Shown: piece by piece, positions 1 to 8,299 of the stretch
Layout: each line of letters begins with the position of its first letter
Position numbering within the stretch: position 1 is the first letter of the stretch
Source of the DNA: Mailhella massiliensis
GTDB taxonomy: Bacteria > Desulfobacterota > Desulfovibrionia > Desulfovibrionales > Desulfovibrionaceae
Direction of reading: 5' to 3'
Assembly (NCBI RefSeq): GCF_900155525.1
Contig: NZ_LT706952.1
Span: forward strand, 1,066,624 to 1,130,623
Length of the DNA stretch: 64,000 nt
Notes under the pieces: model-generated
Seen by the model: only the letters and a program-made list of their open reading frames with translations
The model's database searches: none
Told to the model about the DNA's origin: nothing
Program-made: the position numbers and the translations under genes

Positions 1-2
1 CC

Positions 3-212
3 CGTAAAGGAATCACGCCGTGCATTCCCGGCAGACACAGCCGAAAAACTCCGGTGGTCTATGACAAGGAGGTTTATAAGCAGCGGCACAAGATAGAAAT
101 CATGTTTGGCCGACTCAAGGATTGGCGCAGAATAGCCATGCGTTATGACCGTTGTGCACACACGTTCTTTTCGGCCATTTGTCTCGCTGCCATTGTCATC
201 TTTTATATTTAA
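3..212 (+). mobile_element. IS5-family transposase, C-terminal fragment (cut by window start)
   Basis: The open frame runs in from the left edge and ends at a TAA at 210-212; about 69 residues are visible. They read YKQRHKIEIMFGRLKDWRRI and then RYDRCAHTFFSAICLAA, the signature around the third acidic residue of the DDE catalytic triad in IS5-family (IS427/IS1031-like) transposases. The catalytic Glu is in KIEIMFGRLKD. The rest of the transposase lies outside the window, so it cannot be judged whether the element is intact. It sits about 160 bp upstream of fhs, which keeps its own promoter, so polar effects on fhs are unlikely. Confidence 0.85.
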
Positions 213-232
213 TGAGTCCTGAACCTAAAAAA
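213..232. repeat. Probable right end (terminal inverted repeat) of the IS5-type element
   Basis: Directly after the transposase stop the sequence is tgagtcctgaacct, which resembles the GAGTCCTGA-type ends of IS427-group elements. The matching left end is outside the window, so the exact border and target duplication cannot be confirmed. Confidence 0.4.
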
Positions 233-314
233 ATAACAAGAAAGAATACGGCGCTGTCTGATACTGGTGTCAATTTTTTCTTGATACCCTTCTCTCCCTG
301 CGGGGAAAAAGCCC

Positions 315-343
315 TTGAGATAAAAGAGCGCAGGCCGTATAAC
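315..343 (+). promoter_or_regulatory. Sigma-70 promoter of fhs
   Basis: TTGAGA (315-320), a 17-nt spacer, then TATAAC (338-343). This predicts a start near 350 and a leader of about 26 nt carrying the AAGGAG ribosome site at 364-369. It lies outside the insertion element, so fhs expression need not depend on it. Confidence 0.65.
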
Positions 344-375
344 CACAGGCGAACCCCAAACATAAGGAGACGGAC

Positions 376-2142
376 ATGGCACTGGATCCCAAACAGCACG
401 CGGACTGGGAGATCGCACAGGATGCGGAAACCCGTATGAAGGACATTTACCGTATCGGCCGGGAGCTCGGCCTTGAAGAGAAGGAACTGCTCCCCTACGG
501 TCACGTCATGGGCAAGGTGGACTACATGTCCGTGCTTTCCCGTCTGGAAGGCCGCCCCAACGGCAAATATGTGGACGTGACGGCCATCACCCCCACTCCG
601 CTCGGCGAAGGCAAGTCCACCACCACCATCGGCCTCGTGCAGGGCCTCGCGCAGCGCGGCAAACGCGTTTCCGCGGCCATTCGTCAGCCTTCCGGCGGCC
701 CCACCATGGGCACCAAGGGTTCCGCGGCCGGCGGCGGCCTTTCCCAGTGCATTCCCCTCACGCAGTATTCCCTGGGCTTCACCGGCGACATCAACGCCGT
801 GACCAACGCCCACAACCTGGCCATGGTGGCGCTCACCTCCCGTATGCAGCACGAACGCAACTACGACGACGAAAAGCTGTTGCGCCTCTCCGGTCAGGAA
901 CGCCTGAACATCGATCCCACCAACGTCCGCATGAACTGGGTCATCGACTTCTGCTGCCAGGCCCTGCGCAACGTGGTCATCGGCATGGGCGGCAAGTCCG
1001 ACGGCTTCATGATGACCTCGCACTTCGATATTTCCGTCTCCTCCGAAGTCATGGCCATTCTTTCCGTGGCGCGCGACCTTAAAGACATGCGCGAAAGACT
1101 CGGCCGCATCATCGTGGCCTACGACCGCGCGGGCAAGCCCGTGACCACGGAAGACCTGCAGGTCGCCGGCGCCATGGCCGCCTGGATGGTGGACGCCATC
1201 AAGCCCAACCTCATCCAGACCATCGAAGGCCAGCCCGTGTTCGTGCACGCCGGGCCGTTTGCCAACATCGCCCTCGGCCAGAGCTCCGTCATCGCCGACC
1301 GCCTCGGTCTCAAGCTTTCCGAATACCATGTCACCGAATCCGGCTTCGGCGCGGATATCGGCTATGAAAAATTCTGGAACCTCAAGTGCCACTACAGCGG
1401 ACTCGCCCCCGACGCCGCGGTGCTCGTGGCCACGGTGCGCGCCCTGAAGAGCCACGGCGGAGCTCCCCTGCCCCGTCCCGGCCGCGCCCTGCCCGAAGAA
1501 TACCGTCAGGAAAACGTGGGCTATGTGGAAAAGGGCTGCTGCAACCTGCTGCACCATATCCGCACCATCAAGAAGTCCGGCACCTCGCCCGTGGTGTGCA
1601 TCAACGCCTTCGTCACCGATACTCCGGCCGAAATCGCCCGCATCCGTGAAATCTGCGAAGCGGAAGGCGCCAGAGTGGCCGTTTCCACCCACTGGGAACA
1701 CGGCGGCGCGGGCGCGCTGGAACTTGCCGACGCCGTCATGGACGCCTGCAACGACAGGACCGACTTCCGTCCGCTCTACGACTGGAACGCGCCCTTCAAG
1801 GAACGCATCGAAAAGATCGCCCGCGAAGTGTACGGCGCCGACGGCGTGAACTACAGCGCCGAAGCGGAAAGCCGCCTTGCCGAAATGCAGGCCCGCCCCG
1901 ATGCGGCGGAACTCGGCGTGTGCATGGTGAAGACGCAGTACTCCCTTTCCGACAACCCCGATCTCAAGGGCGAACCTTCCGGCTGGAAGCTGAACATCCG
2001 CGACGTGCTGCTCTACGGCGGCGCGGGTCTGGTGGTTCCCGTTTCCGGCAAGATATCGCTCATGCCCGGCACCGGTTCCAACCCGGCATTCCGCCGTGTG
2101 GATGTGGATACCGAAACCGGTCAGGTGCACGGCATTTTCTGA
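376..2142 (+). CDS. fhs: Formate--tetrahydrofolate ligase
   Basis: The 588-residue product is a close match to the FTHFS family, which makes 10-formyl-THF from formate, ATP and THF in the cytoplasm for one-carbon metabolism. Visible marks are the P-loop PLGEGKSTT near residue 77, the downstream RQPSGGPTMGTKGSAAGGG segment that is almost invariant in the family, and a C-terminal VPVSGKISLMPGTG. The length is slightly above the usual 555-560 residues, within the normal range. The ATG is preceded by AAGGAGA at 6-nt spacing. The gene is monocistronic: its own promoter is upstream and a strong hairpin terminator follows the stop. In sulfate and sulfite reducers it is usually linked to serine/glycine C1 flow or formate assimilation. 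Confidence 0.97.
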   Translation: MALDPKQHADWEIAQDAETRMKDIYRIGRELGLEEKELLPYGHVMGKVDYMSVLSRLEGRPNGKYVDVTAITPTPLGEGKSTTTIGLVQGLAQRGKRVSAAIRQPSGGPTMGTKGSAAGGGLSQCIPLTQYSLGFTGDINAVTNAHNLAMVALTSRMQHERNYDDEKLLRLSGQERLNIDPTNVRMNWVIDFCCQALRNVVIGMGGKSDGFMMTSHFDISVSSEVMAILSVARDLKDMRERLGRIIVAYDRAGKPVTTEDLQVAGAMAAWMVDAIKPNLIQTIEGQPVFVHAGPFANIALGQSSVIADRLGLKLSEYHVTESGFGADIGYEKFWNLKCHYSGLAPDAAVLVATVRALKSHGGAPLPRPGRALPEEYRQENVGYVEKGCCNLLHHIRTIKKSGTSPVVCINAFVTDTPAEIARIREICEAEGARVAVSTHWEHGGAGALELADAVMDACNDRTDFRPLYDWNAPFKERIEKIAREVYGADGVNYSAEAESRLAEMQARPDAAELGVCMVKTQYSLSDNPDLKGEPSGWKLNIRDVLLYGGAGLVVPVSGKISLMPGTGSNPAFRRVDVDTETGQVHGIF

Positions 2143-2186
2143 TGCTTTCATCGCTCATGCGCCCGGCTCGGGCCGGGCGCAACGCG

Positions 2187-2225
2187 AAGGGCGGGCGCGG
2201 CGTATGCCGCACCCGCCCTTTTTTT
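2187..2225 (+). terminator. Rho-independent terminator of fhs
   Basis: A GC-rich stem (AAGGGCGGG paired with CCCGCCCTT, plus an inner CGCGG/CCGC part) is followed directly by seven T residues. It starts 45 nt after the fhs stop. It has no T tract on the minus strand, so it does not serve the convergent EamA gene well. Confidence 0.85.
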
Positions 2226-2237
2226 CGCGGCGAGCCG

Positions 2238-3164
2238 TCATCTCTCCCGTACGGAACGCCGCTTCCCGGAAGAACCTGCGTAAAGCCCGCCCATCACCGA
2301 ACCGACGATGAGCACGCACGAGGCAAGCACTCCCGGGGAAAGAGCCTCCGACCCGAACAGCGCGCCCAGAATCACCGCGATGACCGGATCGATATAGGCA
2401 AAAGACACCGCAACCATGACGCGCGTATGCGCCAGCAGCCAGTAATAGCAGAGGTAACCGAGCACGCTGGTGAAAAACGTGAGAAACATCATGCCGCCCA
2501 GAGAAGCGGCCGTGAAACCGGAAACATCGAAGCTCTCCCCCATGAGCCATGCGGCGGGCAGGGAAAGCAGTCCCCCGAACAGCATGGTCAGCGCCATGCC
2601 TCCGTAGAGCGACATGCCCGCGTCGGCCAGAAAACGCTTTGCGTACAGGGAACCCGCCACAAAGCACACGACGCCGAGCAGGATGACGAGCATCCCGGAA
2701 AGCGGACAGGCAACGCCCGCCCCGCCCGAGAAGGTAAGCACAGCCATGCCCAGCATGGCCCCGCCTATGGCGAAGGTCTGCCCTCTGCCCGGCCGCGGCC
2801 CCCTGAGCACGAGCCAGTCGCCCAGCACCATGAACAGAGGAACGGCGCCGTAGAGCAGCGCCGTCATGCCGGAAGGCACGCTCTGCTGCCCTACGGCCTG
2901 ACATACGTTGTTCATGAACATGACGAAAAACGCCAGCACGAAGTAATGGACAATTTCCATGAAACCCGTGGGGCGGCCGTGCTTCGTGAGGGGAAGCAGC
3001 GCGAGCATGAGAAGGCCTGCGCCGCACAGGCGTATGCCGTTCTGCGCGACGGGAGGAAAGCCGGTAAGGGCGAACTTCATGCCCAGAAAGCTTCCTCCCC
3101 AGGAAAGATACAGCAAGGCGAGGCAAAGGCAGGCCTTGAGGCGGGAAACCTGTTTTCCCTGCAT
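2238..3164 (-). CDS. EamA/DMT-superfamily exporter (RhaT/YdcZ-like)
   Basis: The 308-residue product is hydrophobic throughout with about ten predicted membrane segments in two homologous halves, the hallmark of EamA (drug/metabolite transporter) permeases of the inner membrane. The N-terminal half has LSWGGSFLGMKFALTG and the second half SLYGGMALTMLFGGLL and LGYLCYYWLLAHTRV, typical repeat features. Substrate cannot be told from sequence; amino-acid or metabolite export is usual. An AAGGAGG ribosome site stands 6 nt before the ATG. It is convergent with fhs and lies downstream of the aldolase cluster terminator, so it is probably an independent unit. Confidence 0.9.
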   Translation of the reverse strand: MQGKQVSRLKACLCLALLYLSWGGSFLGMKFALTGFPPVAQNGIRLCGAGLLMLALLPLTKHGRPTGFMEIVHYFVLAFFVMFMNNVCQAVGQQSVPSGMTALLYGAVPLFMVLGDWLVLRGPRPGRGQTFAIGGAMLGMAVLTFSGGAGVACPLSGMLVILLGVVCFVAGSLYAKRFLADAGMSLYGGMALTMLFGGLLSLPAAWLMGESFDVSGFTAASLGGMMFLTFFTSVLGYLCYYWLLAHTRVMVAVSFAYIDPVIAVILGALFGSEALSPGVLASCVLIVGSVMGGLYAGSSGKRRSVRER

Positions 3165-3203
3165 GGCGTCCTCCTTGAACGAAGGTGCGGGCTTTCAGAA
3201 GGG

Positions 3204-3246
3204 AAAAAAGCCCCGGATTCCGCGATACGGCGGAATGTCCGGGGCC
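3204..3246 (-). terminator. Terminator of the enoate-reductase/aldolase operon
   Basis: Read on the minus strand, GGCCCCGGACATTCCGCC pairs with GCGGAATCCGGGGC and is followed by six T residues. It lies 82 nt beyond the aldolase stop and closes the long minus-strand operon before the EamA gene starts. Confidence 0.85.
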
Positions 3247-3327
3247 CGTAGGTACGGCCCGCCCGACGCCGGAGCAGTATGGCGTGGGGCGGACCGACCG
3301 CGCCTGGTTCTTTCGCCGGGCCGCAGA

Positions 3328-4086
3328 TCAGGACTGCAGCATGTCCCGCACCGCCTTGACCAGGAACGCGGTATCCGTGCCTACGGCCGCGCCCTGATAC
3401 CCGCGGGCGAAGCAGTCCCTGGCTTCGGCCATGGTGTTGGCGTAAATGAAGGCCAGCTTGCCGTGTTCGCGGCAGGCCGCAAGTATTCTCTCAAGAGCTG
3501 CGCGGAACTCGGTGGTGGAGAACTTTGCCGGAGCGCCGAGCGCCACGGAAAGATCGTACGGCCCCACGAAAATGCCGTCCACGCCCTCCAGAGCCGCGAT
3601 TTCTTCGATATGTTCCAGCGCTCCCGCCGTTTCGCACTGAGGCATAAGCAGGGCGCGGCGGTTCACGGTCTCAAAATAGCCGCCGAGGTTCTTGAGCTCC
3701 GGCGAAAAACCGTACTTCGCGCTGCGGGAAAAGGCGAAGCCGCGTTCGCCCATGGGGAAGTACTTGGCGTAGCGCACGAGATCGCGCACTTCCTCCACCG
3801 AGCGCACATCGGGAATGATGATGCCCCGCGCACCCAGATCCAGGGCATGGAGCACCGCCGCGCGGGAGCTGTCGCGCACGCGCACGAAGGGTTCCGCGCC
3901 GTGCAGCTGCAGAGCGCGGATCATCTCTCCGGCGCTTTCCTCGGAAAAGGGACCGTGCTCCGTATCGATGATGACGTAATCAAGCCCGGAAAGGCCGAGA
4001 CACTCGGCCACGATGGCCCCGCCCAGATGGCAGAAGGTGCCGACCACTCCCTGCCCGGCGTTCAGTTTTTCATCGAAAGCGCTCAT
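3328..4086 (-). CDS. HpcH/HpaI-family aldolase (2-keto-acid aldolase type)
   Basis: The 252-residue protein matches class II (metal-dependent) pyruvate aldolases of the HpcH/HpaI/RhmA family, which cleave 4-hydroxy-2-oxo acids to pyruvate plus an aldehyde. Family marks are DYVIIDTEHGPF near the N-terminus, the GARGIIIPDVRS strand, the metal-binding Glu in MPQCETAGALE and the Asp in FVGPYDLS. Its ATG overlaps the aminotransferase stop (ATGA), so the two are translationally coupled; it is the last gene of the operon. The natural substrate is unknown. Its position after a transaminase suggests that an amino acid is converted to the 2-oxo acid and then cleaved, which is inference. Confidence 0.88.
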   Translation of the reverse strand: MSAFDEKLNAGQGVVGTFCHLGGAIVAECLGLSGLDYVIIDTEHGPFSEESAGEMIRALQLHGAEPFVRVRDSSRAAVLHALDLGARGIIIPDVRSVEEVRDLVRYAKYFPMGERGFAFSRSAKYGFSPELKNLGGYFETVNRRALLMPQCETAGALEHIEEIAALEGVDGIFVGPYDLSVALGAPAKFSTTEFRAALERILAACREHGKLAFIYANTMAEARDCFARGYQGAAVGTDTAFLVKAVRDMLQS

Positions 4087-5267
4087 GCCTTCACCCTCTT
4101 TTCCAGCACCTCGCGCATGAGCGAGACGGCGAGCTTGAGGTTGTCCATGGAATTGGCGTAGGACACGCGCACGAAATCCCTGCCCATGGGGCCGAACACA
4201 TGACCGGGAGTCATGGAAACGCCGGCCTCGTCGATCATGACGCGGCAGAATTCATCGCCGCTCATGCCCGTTCCCGTGATGTTCACGAAGATATAGAACG
4301 CGCCGTCGGGCCGCAGGCAGGAACAGCCGGGCAGGGTGTTGAGCGCATCCACCATGTAGTTTCTGCGTTTCTCGTACTCTTCCACCATGGCGCGGGAAGG
4401 CGCGTCGTCTTCCAGAAGCGCGGTGAGCGCCGCATACTGGATGAACGTGCAGGGGCAGGAAAGGTTGTAGAAGTTCAGACGCATCATGGGATCCATGAGG
4501 GAACGGTCGCAGAGCATGTAGCCTATGCGCCAGCCGGTCATGGCGAAATACTTGGAGAAGCCGTGCAGCACGATGAGGCGTTCCTTCAGCTCGGGCAGGG
4601 AGGCGGCGCTGCAGTATTTCTTGCCGCCGTACACCATGTCGGCGTACACCTCGTCGGAAATCACCAGCAGGTTGTGACGGCGGGCGATGTCGGCCACGAC
4701 CCTGAGGGATTTCTCATTCAGCACGGAACCGCAGGGATTGGAGGGAGAATTGAGCAGTATGGCCTTGGTGTTCGGCGTAACCAGGGCCTCCATGGCCTCG
4801 GCCTCGATCTGAAAATCGCCCGATTCCCTGAGTTCGTAGGAAACGGCCTTCGCGCCCGTGATGTTGGGAAGCGTGAAGTAGCAGAGATACCCGGGATCAG
4901 GCACGAGTATCTCGTCGCCCGGGTTGAGGTAGGCGTTCATGGCAAGGAAAACGCCCTGCTCCACACCCACCGTGATCATGACTTCGTCGGCCTCGTAGGC
5001 AGAGCCGTACAGCCGGTTGTAGCGGCGGGCCACGGCCGCGCGCAGATCGGCAATGCCCGTCACCGGGCCGTAATGCACCTTGCCCTCGTCCAGAGCCTTC
5101 TTGCAGGCTTCCACGATGTGGGGCGGAGTGTCGACGTCAGGCTCTCCTATTTCCAGATGAATGATGCGTTTGCCCGCGGCTTCGAGGCTGCCCGCATAGG
5201 CGATGATCTCGCGGATCTTGGAAAGAGGAGCGTGCTCCATTCTATGTGCCTGGGGAATAAGAGACAT
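4083..5267 (-). CDS. PLP-dependent aminotransferase, class I/II
   Basis: The 394-residue protein is a fold-type I aminotransferase of the aspartate-aminotransferase superfamily. Visible landmarks are NSPSNPCGSV, SDEVYADMVYGG, the PLP-binding Lys in GFSKYFAMTGWRIGY, and the C-terminal RVSYANSMDNL carrying the carboxylate-binding Arg. The ATG at 5267 is chosen over a GTG at 5273 because AAGGAA stands 6 nt upstream of it. It is followed with a 4-nt overlap by the HpcH-type aldolase and preceded, after a 73-nt gap holding a hairpin, by the broken enoate reductase. The amino-acid specificity is not readable from sequence. Confidence 0.92.
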   Translation of the reverse strand: MSLIPQAHRMEHAPLSKIREIIAYAGSLEAAGKRIIHLEIGEPDVDTPPHIVEACKKALDEGKVHYGPVTGIADLRAAVARRYNRLYGSAYEADEVMITVGVEQGVFLAMNAYLNPGDEILVPDPGYLCYFTLPNITGAKAVSYELRESGDFQIEAEAMEALVTPNTKAILLNSPSNPCGSVLNEKSLRVVADIARRHNLLVISDEVYADMVYGGKKYCSAASLPELKERLIVLHGFSKYFAMTGWRIGYMLCDRSLMDPMMRLNFYNLSCPCTFIQYAALTALLEDDAPSRAMVEEYEKRRNYMVDALNTLPGCSCLRPDGAFYIFVNITGTGMSGDEFCRVMIDEAGVSMTPGHVFGPMGRDFVRVSYANSMDNLKLAVSLMREVLEKRVKA

Positions 5268-5288
5268 ATGCACTTCCTTATGATTCGG

Positions 5289-5316
5289 GCGGGACGGAAC
5301 CCTCGCTCCGTCCCGC
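5289..5316 (-). other. Intergenic hairpin between enoate reductase and aminotransferase genes
   Basis: A perfect 10-bp stem (GCGGGACGGA/TCCGTCCCGC) with an 8-nt loop lies in the 67-nt gap. There is no T tract, so it is more likely an mRNA-stability or processing element than a terminator. Confidence 0.45.
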
Positions 5317-5340
5317 CGTTGCAGAATTCATCCGTCGGGA

Positions 5341-7289
5341 TCAGAGGCTCAGCGCGGCGTCGTACGCGTCGTGCACGGCATCGAAGATCTTGCCCGTCTT
5401 CGTGCAGTCGCCCGCGGCAAGGAAGGTCATCCCCTCCCGGGCAAGCTGCGCGCACAGCTCCTTGTCGGGGTTGTAGCCCACGGCGAGCACCACGGAATCG
5501 AAGGCGGGCAGTTCGAACACATTGCCGTAGCCGTCCTTCACGCTGACGACGCCGTCGGCGGACACTCCGGCAAGGGCATGGTCCGTCAGGGCCTTCACGC
5601 CGCATTTCTTCAGTTCTTCCAGCAGGAAGAAGCGGCCGTGCTTTTCCATATCGGGGGCAAGGGCGTCCCGAAGTTCGACAATGCTCACCTCGCAGCCCTT
5701 TTCCGCCAGAAACGCGGCGCATTCGCAGCCTACGAGACCGCCGCCGAGAACCAGCACGCGATGCCCGGCATCGGCGCCCTCAAGCACGGCCTCGGCATGT
5801 ATCAGACGGCCCTTTCCCTCCCGGGGGGCATCCTTCAGGAAGCCGGGGAAAATGGGGCTGCCGCCCGTGGCCACGAACACCACATCGTACCCTTCGGCCT
5901 TCAGCATGTCCGCCGTGGCGCGCACGCCGGTCTTCACGGTCACGCCGCAGGCGGCAAGGCTCCCTTCAAACCACTTCGCGGCATCGGCGATCAGGGACTT
6001 GCCCGGAGGCAGAGAGGCCGGAGTCAGCTTGCCGGAAAGCGTGCCGTGCTGTTCGTAAAGGGTGACGGCATGGCCGAGGGAAGATGCCGTGCGGGCAAAT
6101 TCCATGCCGGCAGGCCCGCTTCCCACCACGGCGACCTTCTTTTTCGACGCGGCGACGGGCTTCGGAAAGCCTTCCCTGCCCACTTCGGGATTGAGCGCGC
6201 AGCTCATGAGGGGCTGCTTGCAGCAGCCTTCGCAGCAGTAGATGCAGGGGCGCACGGTTTCATCCCTGCCTTCCATCAGCTTGCGGGGAAGTCCGGGGTC
6301 GGCAATGAGGGCGCGGCCCATGCACACCATGTCCACGCCGCCGGGGGCGAGCAGAGCCTCCGCCACATCGCGCCGTCCTATGCGGGCGGCCACGGCCAGA
6401 CGCATGTCCGGCCCCACCACGCTGCGCGACGCATGTCCGGCCCCACCACGCTGCGCACGGCGCGGGCACGGTCCCCGTTGAATCCCGCGGGGAGCGCGGC
6501 AGGAGACTCGATGTACCAGGTATTGGTGCAGGTACCGCTGCTCACGTTGAAAAGATCCACGCCCGCCGCGCATATTTCCTTCGCTATGCGGCAGCCGAGA
6601 TCCAGAGTGACGCCGCCGGGAAGAAATTCCTCCACGCTGCAGCGGAAGGAGACGGGGAAATCCGGTCCCACGGCCTTGCGGACGGAACGGATGACTTCCA
6701 GAGGGAAGCGCATACGGCGTTCGAAATCCCCGCCGTAGGCGTCTTCACGCCGGTTGGTCAGCGGAGAAAGGAACTGCCCGATGAGATAGCCGTGCGCGCC
6801 GTGTATTTCCACGATGTCGAACCCGGCCTCCACGGCTCTTCTTGCGGCTTCGCCCCAGGCGACCACAAGCTCATGAATCTCTTCCTCGTCGAGCACGCGG
6901 GAATCGGATGCCGGCGTCATGCCGGGAACAAAGGAAACAAGCGGCACCGGCCCGCCCGAAACGGCGGGAACGGTGTGCAGGCCGCCGTGGTTGAGCTGTA
7001 CGCCCGCCTTGCCTCCGGCCGCATGTATGGCGGATGCGAACCTCGCAAGTCCCCGGATGTAACGGTCGTCGTACAGGCTGAGCCCGGCTTCGAAGCAGAT
7101 GCCCGAAGGATGAACGCAGGTCGCTTCAAGCATGTTCAGCCCCACGCCGCCGCGGGCGCGGGCGACATGGTAGTTCATGAGCTGATCGCTCATTTCTCCA
7201 CCGCTGGCGGCAAAACGCGTCAGCATGGACGGAAAGATGATGCGGTTTTTGAATTCCGTCTTGTTGATGGTGACAGGCGAAAACAGCAT
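5341..7289 (-). pseudogene. NADH:flavin oxidoreductase/2-enoate reductase family, frameshifted by a 29-bp tandem duplication
   Basis: Two reading frames together make one full-length (about 640 aa) Old-yellow-enzyme-type Fe-S flavoenzyme. The upstream frame (7289 to 6378) gives the FMN barrel, with EIHGAHGYLIGQFLSPLTNRR. The downstream frame (in register from about 6456 to 5341) gives LIADPGLPRKL, the Fe-S site CIYCCEGCCKQPLMSCALN, and the FAD and NAD domains VVGSGPAGMEFA and VLGGGLVGCECA. The frames part exactly at two identical, directly adjacent 29-bp units (6399-6427 and 6428-6456). Removing one unit restores GPDMRLAVAARIGRRD. As it stands the protein stops soon after the repeat at about 303 residues, without the Fe-S and FAD modules. 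A paralog encoded at 8300-10246 is intact. GAGGT precedes the ATG. Confidence 0.9.
6399..6456. repeat. Perfect 29-bp tandem duplication (2 copies)
   Basis: Two identical 29-bp units lie head to tail inside the enoate reductase gene. Because 29 is not a multiple of three, the duplication shifts the frame. One copy gives a continuous enzyme and two copies a truncated one. It may be a recent replication slip, a reversible on/off switch or an assembly error. Confidence 0.95.
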
Positions 7290-7344
7290 GGATACCTCGG
7301 TCTGGAAAAGGCGCGCCTCTCAGGCGAATGCGCGCGGTGAAGGG

Positions 7345-7373
7345 AAAAGGGGGCCGCCCTTCGGACGGCCCCG
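7345..7373 (-). terminator. Possible terminator/attenuator after the amidohydrolase gene
   Basis: On the minus strand GGGGCCGTCC..GGGCGGCCCC is followed by CTTTTCCC, just after the amidohydrolase stop and 60 nt before the next start. The short T run suggests partial termination within the operon. Confidence 0.5.
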
Positions 7374-7378
7374 TCGGA

Positions 7379-8227
7379 TCAGTCCATGTCGAGCCCGAGG
7401 ACCCCGGCCATGTTCCGGTACAGGACGTTGGGCAGCACGTCTTCACGGAACGGCATCTCCAGGAAGAGATCCACCGCCTGCTTGAGCGGAATGTAGGGAT
7501 AGCCGCTGCCGAACAGGAATCTGTTCTTCAGAAAACCGTTGGCGGCCACGACGTAATCCTGCACGCCGGGCATGTTGTACATGTACATGTCGGGGGCAAG
7601 GTACATGTTGGGATGGCACATGCAGCTGAACAGCACCTGAGGAATCCAGGGATAGGAACCGTGCATGTTCACGATGGTGAGGTGCGGAAAATCGCGGCAC
7701 ACTCTGTCGATATGCTCGGGGTTGCTGAAGGAGAGGTCCGGGCCGTTGCCGCCCCCGCCCATGAGGAACATGGGAATGCCGTGTTCCATGCAGTACTGAT
7801 AGATGGGATAGAGGCGCGCATCGTCCACATACATGGGGATGTCGCCGCATCCGGGTTCCATGCCCGCGCCGCGGAGATTGCCGTTGACCACGGTGCGCTC
7901 TATTTCCGCCAGGGCGGCGGCGGGATTGCTGCCGTCCACACCGGCCACGCCGACGAAGCGGCCGGGCTGTTCCTTCACGATGGCCATGAGGTCGTCGTTG
8001 GAAACGTGACCCATGTCGGGGCTCTGGCGGCCGGTCATCACGCCCAGCGTCACGCCCGCTTCGTCCATTTCCTTATACAGCAGCCCGGCATCGCGCTGTT
8101 CGGCGGCGGGCGAAAGCTTCATGAGGAAGTTGTCGCTCCAGGCCTGGGTTTTCTTCGGGTCGCGGTAAAGGTTGCAGCGAAGATAGTCCTTAAGCGGAGG
8201 ACGAAGGCGCGCGTCGATGATTTTCAT
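7379..8227 (-). CDS. Amidohydrolase-fold protein (amidohydrolase-2 family) lacking canonical metal ligands
   Basis: The 282-residue product has the TIM-barrel layout of the amidohydrolase-2 (ACMSD-like) family, with typical strands around GRFVGVAGVDG, LTIVNMHGSYPWI and a C-terminal FLFGSGYPYIPLKQ. Catalytic members start with DxHxH and carry LFGSDxP. Here the N-terminus reads IDARLRPP and the late motif FGSGYP, so the first His pair and the catalytic Asp are both replaced. Either it is a different metal-site subgroup or it is not a hydrolase. The start at 8227 is taken because AGGAGTC stands 5-8 nt upstream; a longer frame upstream has no such site. It lies between the two enoate-reductase genes and was probably recruited to the same pathway. 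Confidence 0.8.
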   Translation of the reverse strand: MKIIDARLRPPLKDYLRCNLYRDPKKTQAWSDNFLMKLSPAAEQRDAGLLYKEMDEAGVTLGVMTGRQSPDMGHVSNDDLMAIVKEQPGRFVGVAGVDGSNPAAALAEIERTVVNGNLRGAGMEPGCGDIPMYVDDARLYPIYQYCMEHGIPMFLMGGGGNGPDLSFSNPEHIDRVCRDFPHLTIVNMHGSYPWIPQVLFSCMCHPNMYLAPDMYMYNMPGVQDYVVAANGFLKNRFLFGSGYPYIPLKQAVDLFLEMPFREDVLPNVLYRNMAGVLGLDMD

Positions 8228-8299
8228 AAAGACTCCTGAATCATGGGCGGCCGCAGAGGCCGCGTTTGCGTTGCAAGAAAAATTCCGCACGGTGCCGGA

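Noticed and set aside
196-2151. Long open frame (651 codons) on the strand opposite fhs
   Set aside because: It mirrors fhs exactly and has His/Gly/Val-rich shadow composition; high-GC genes often leave such antisense frames. fhs itself is unmistakable.
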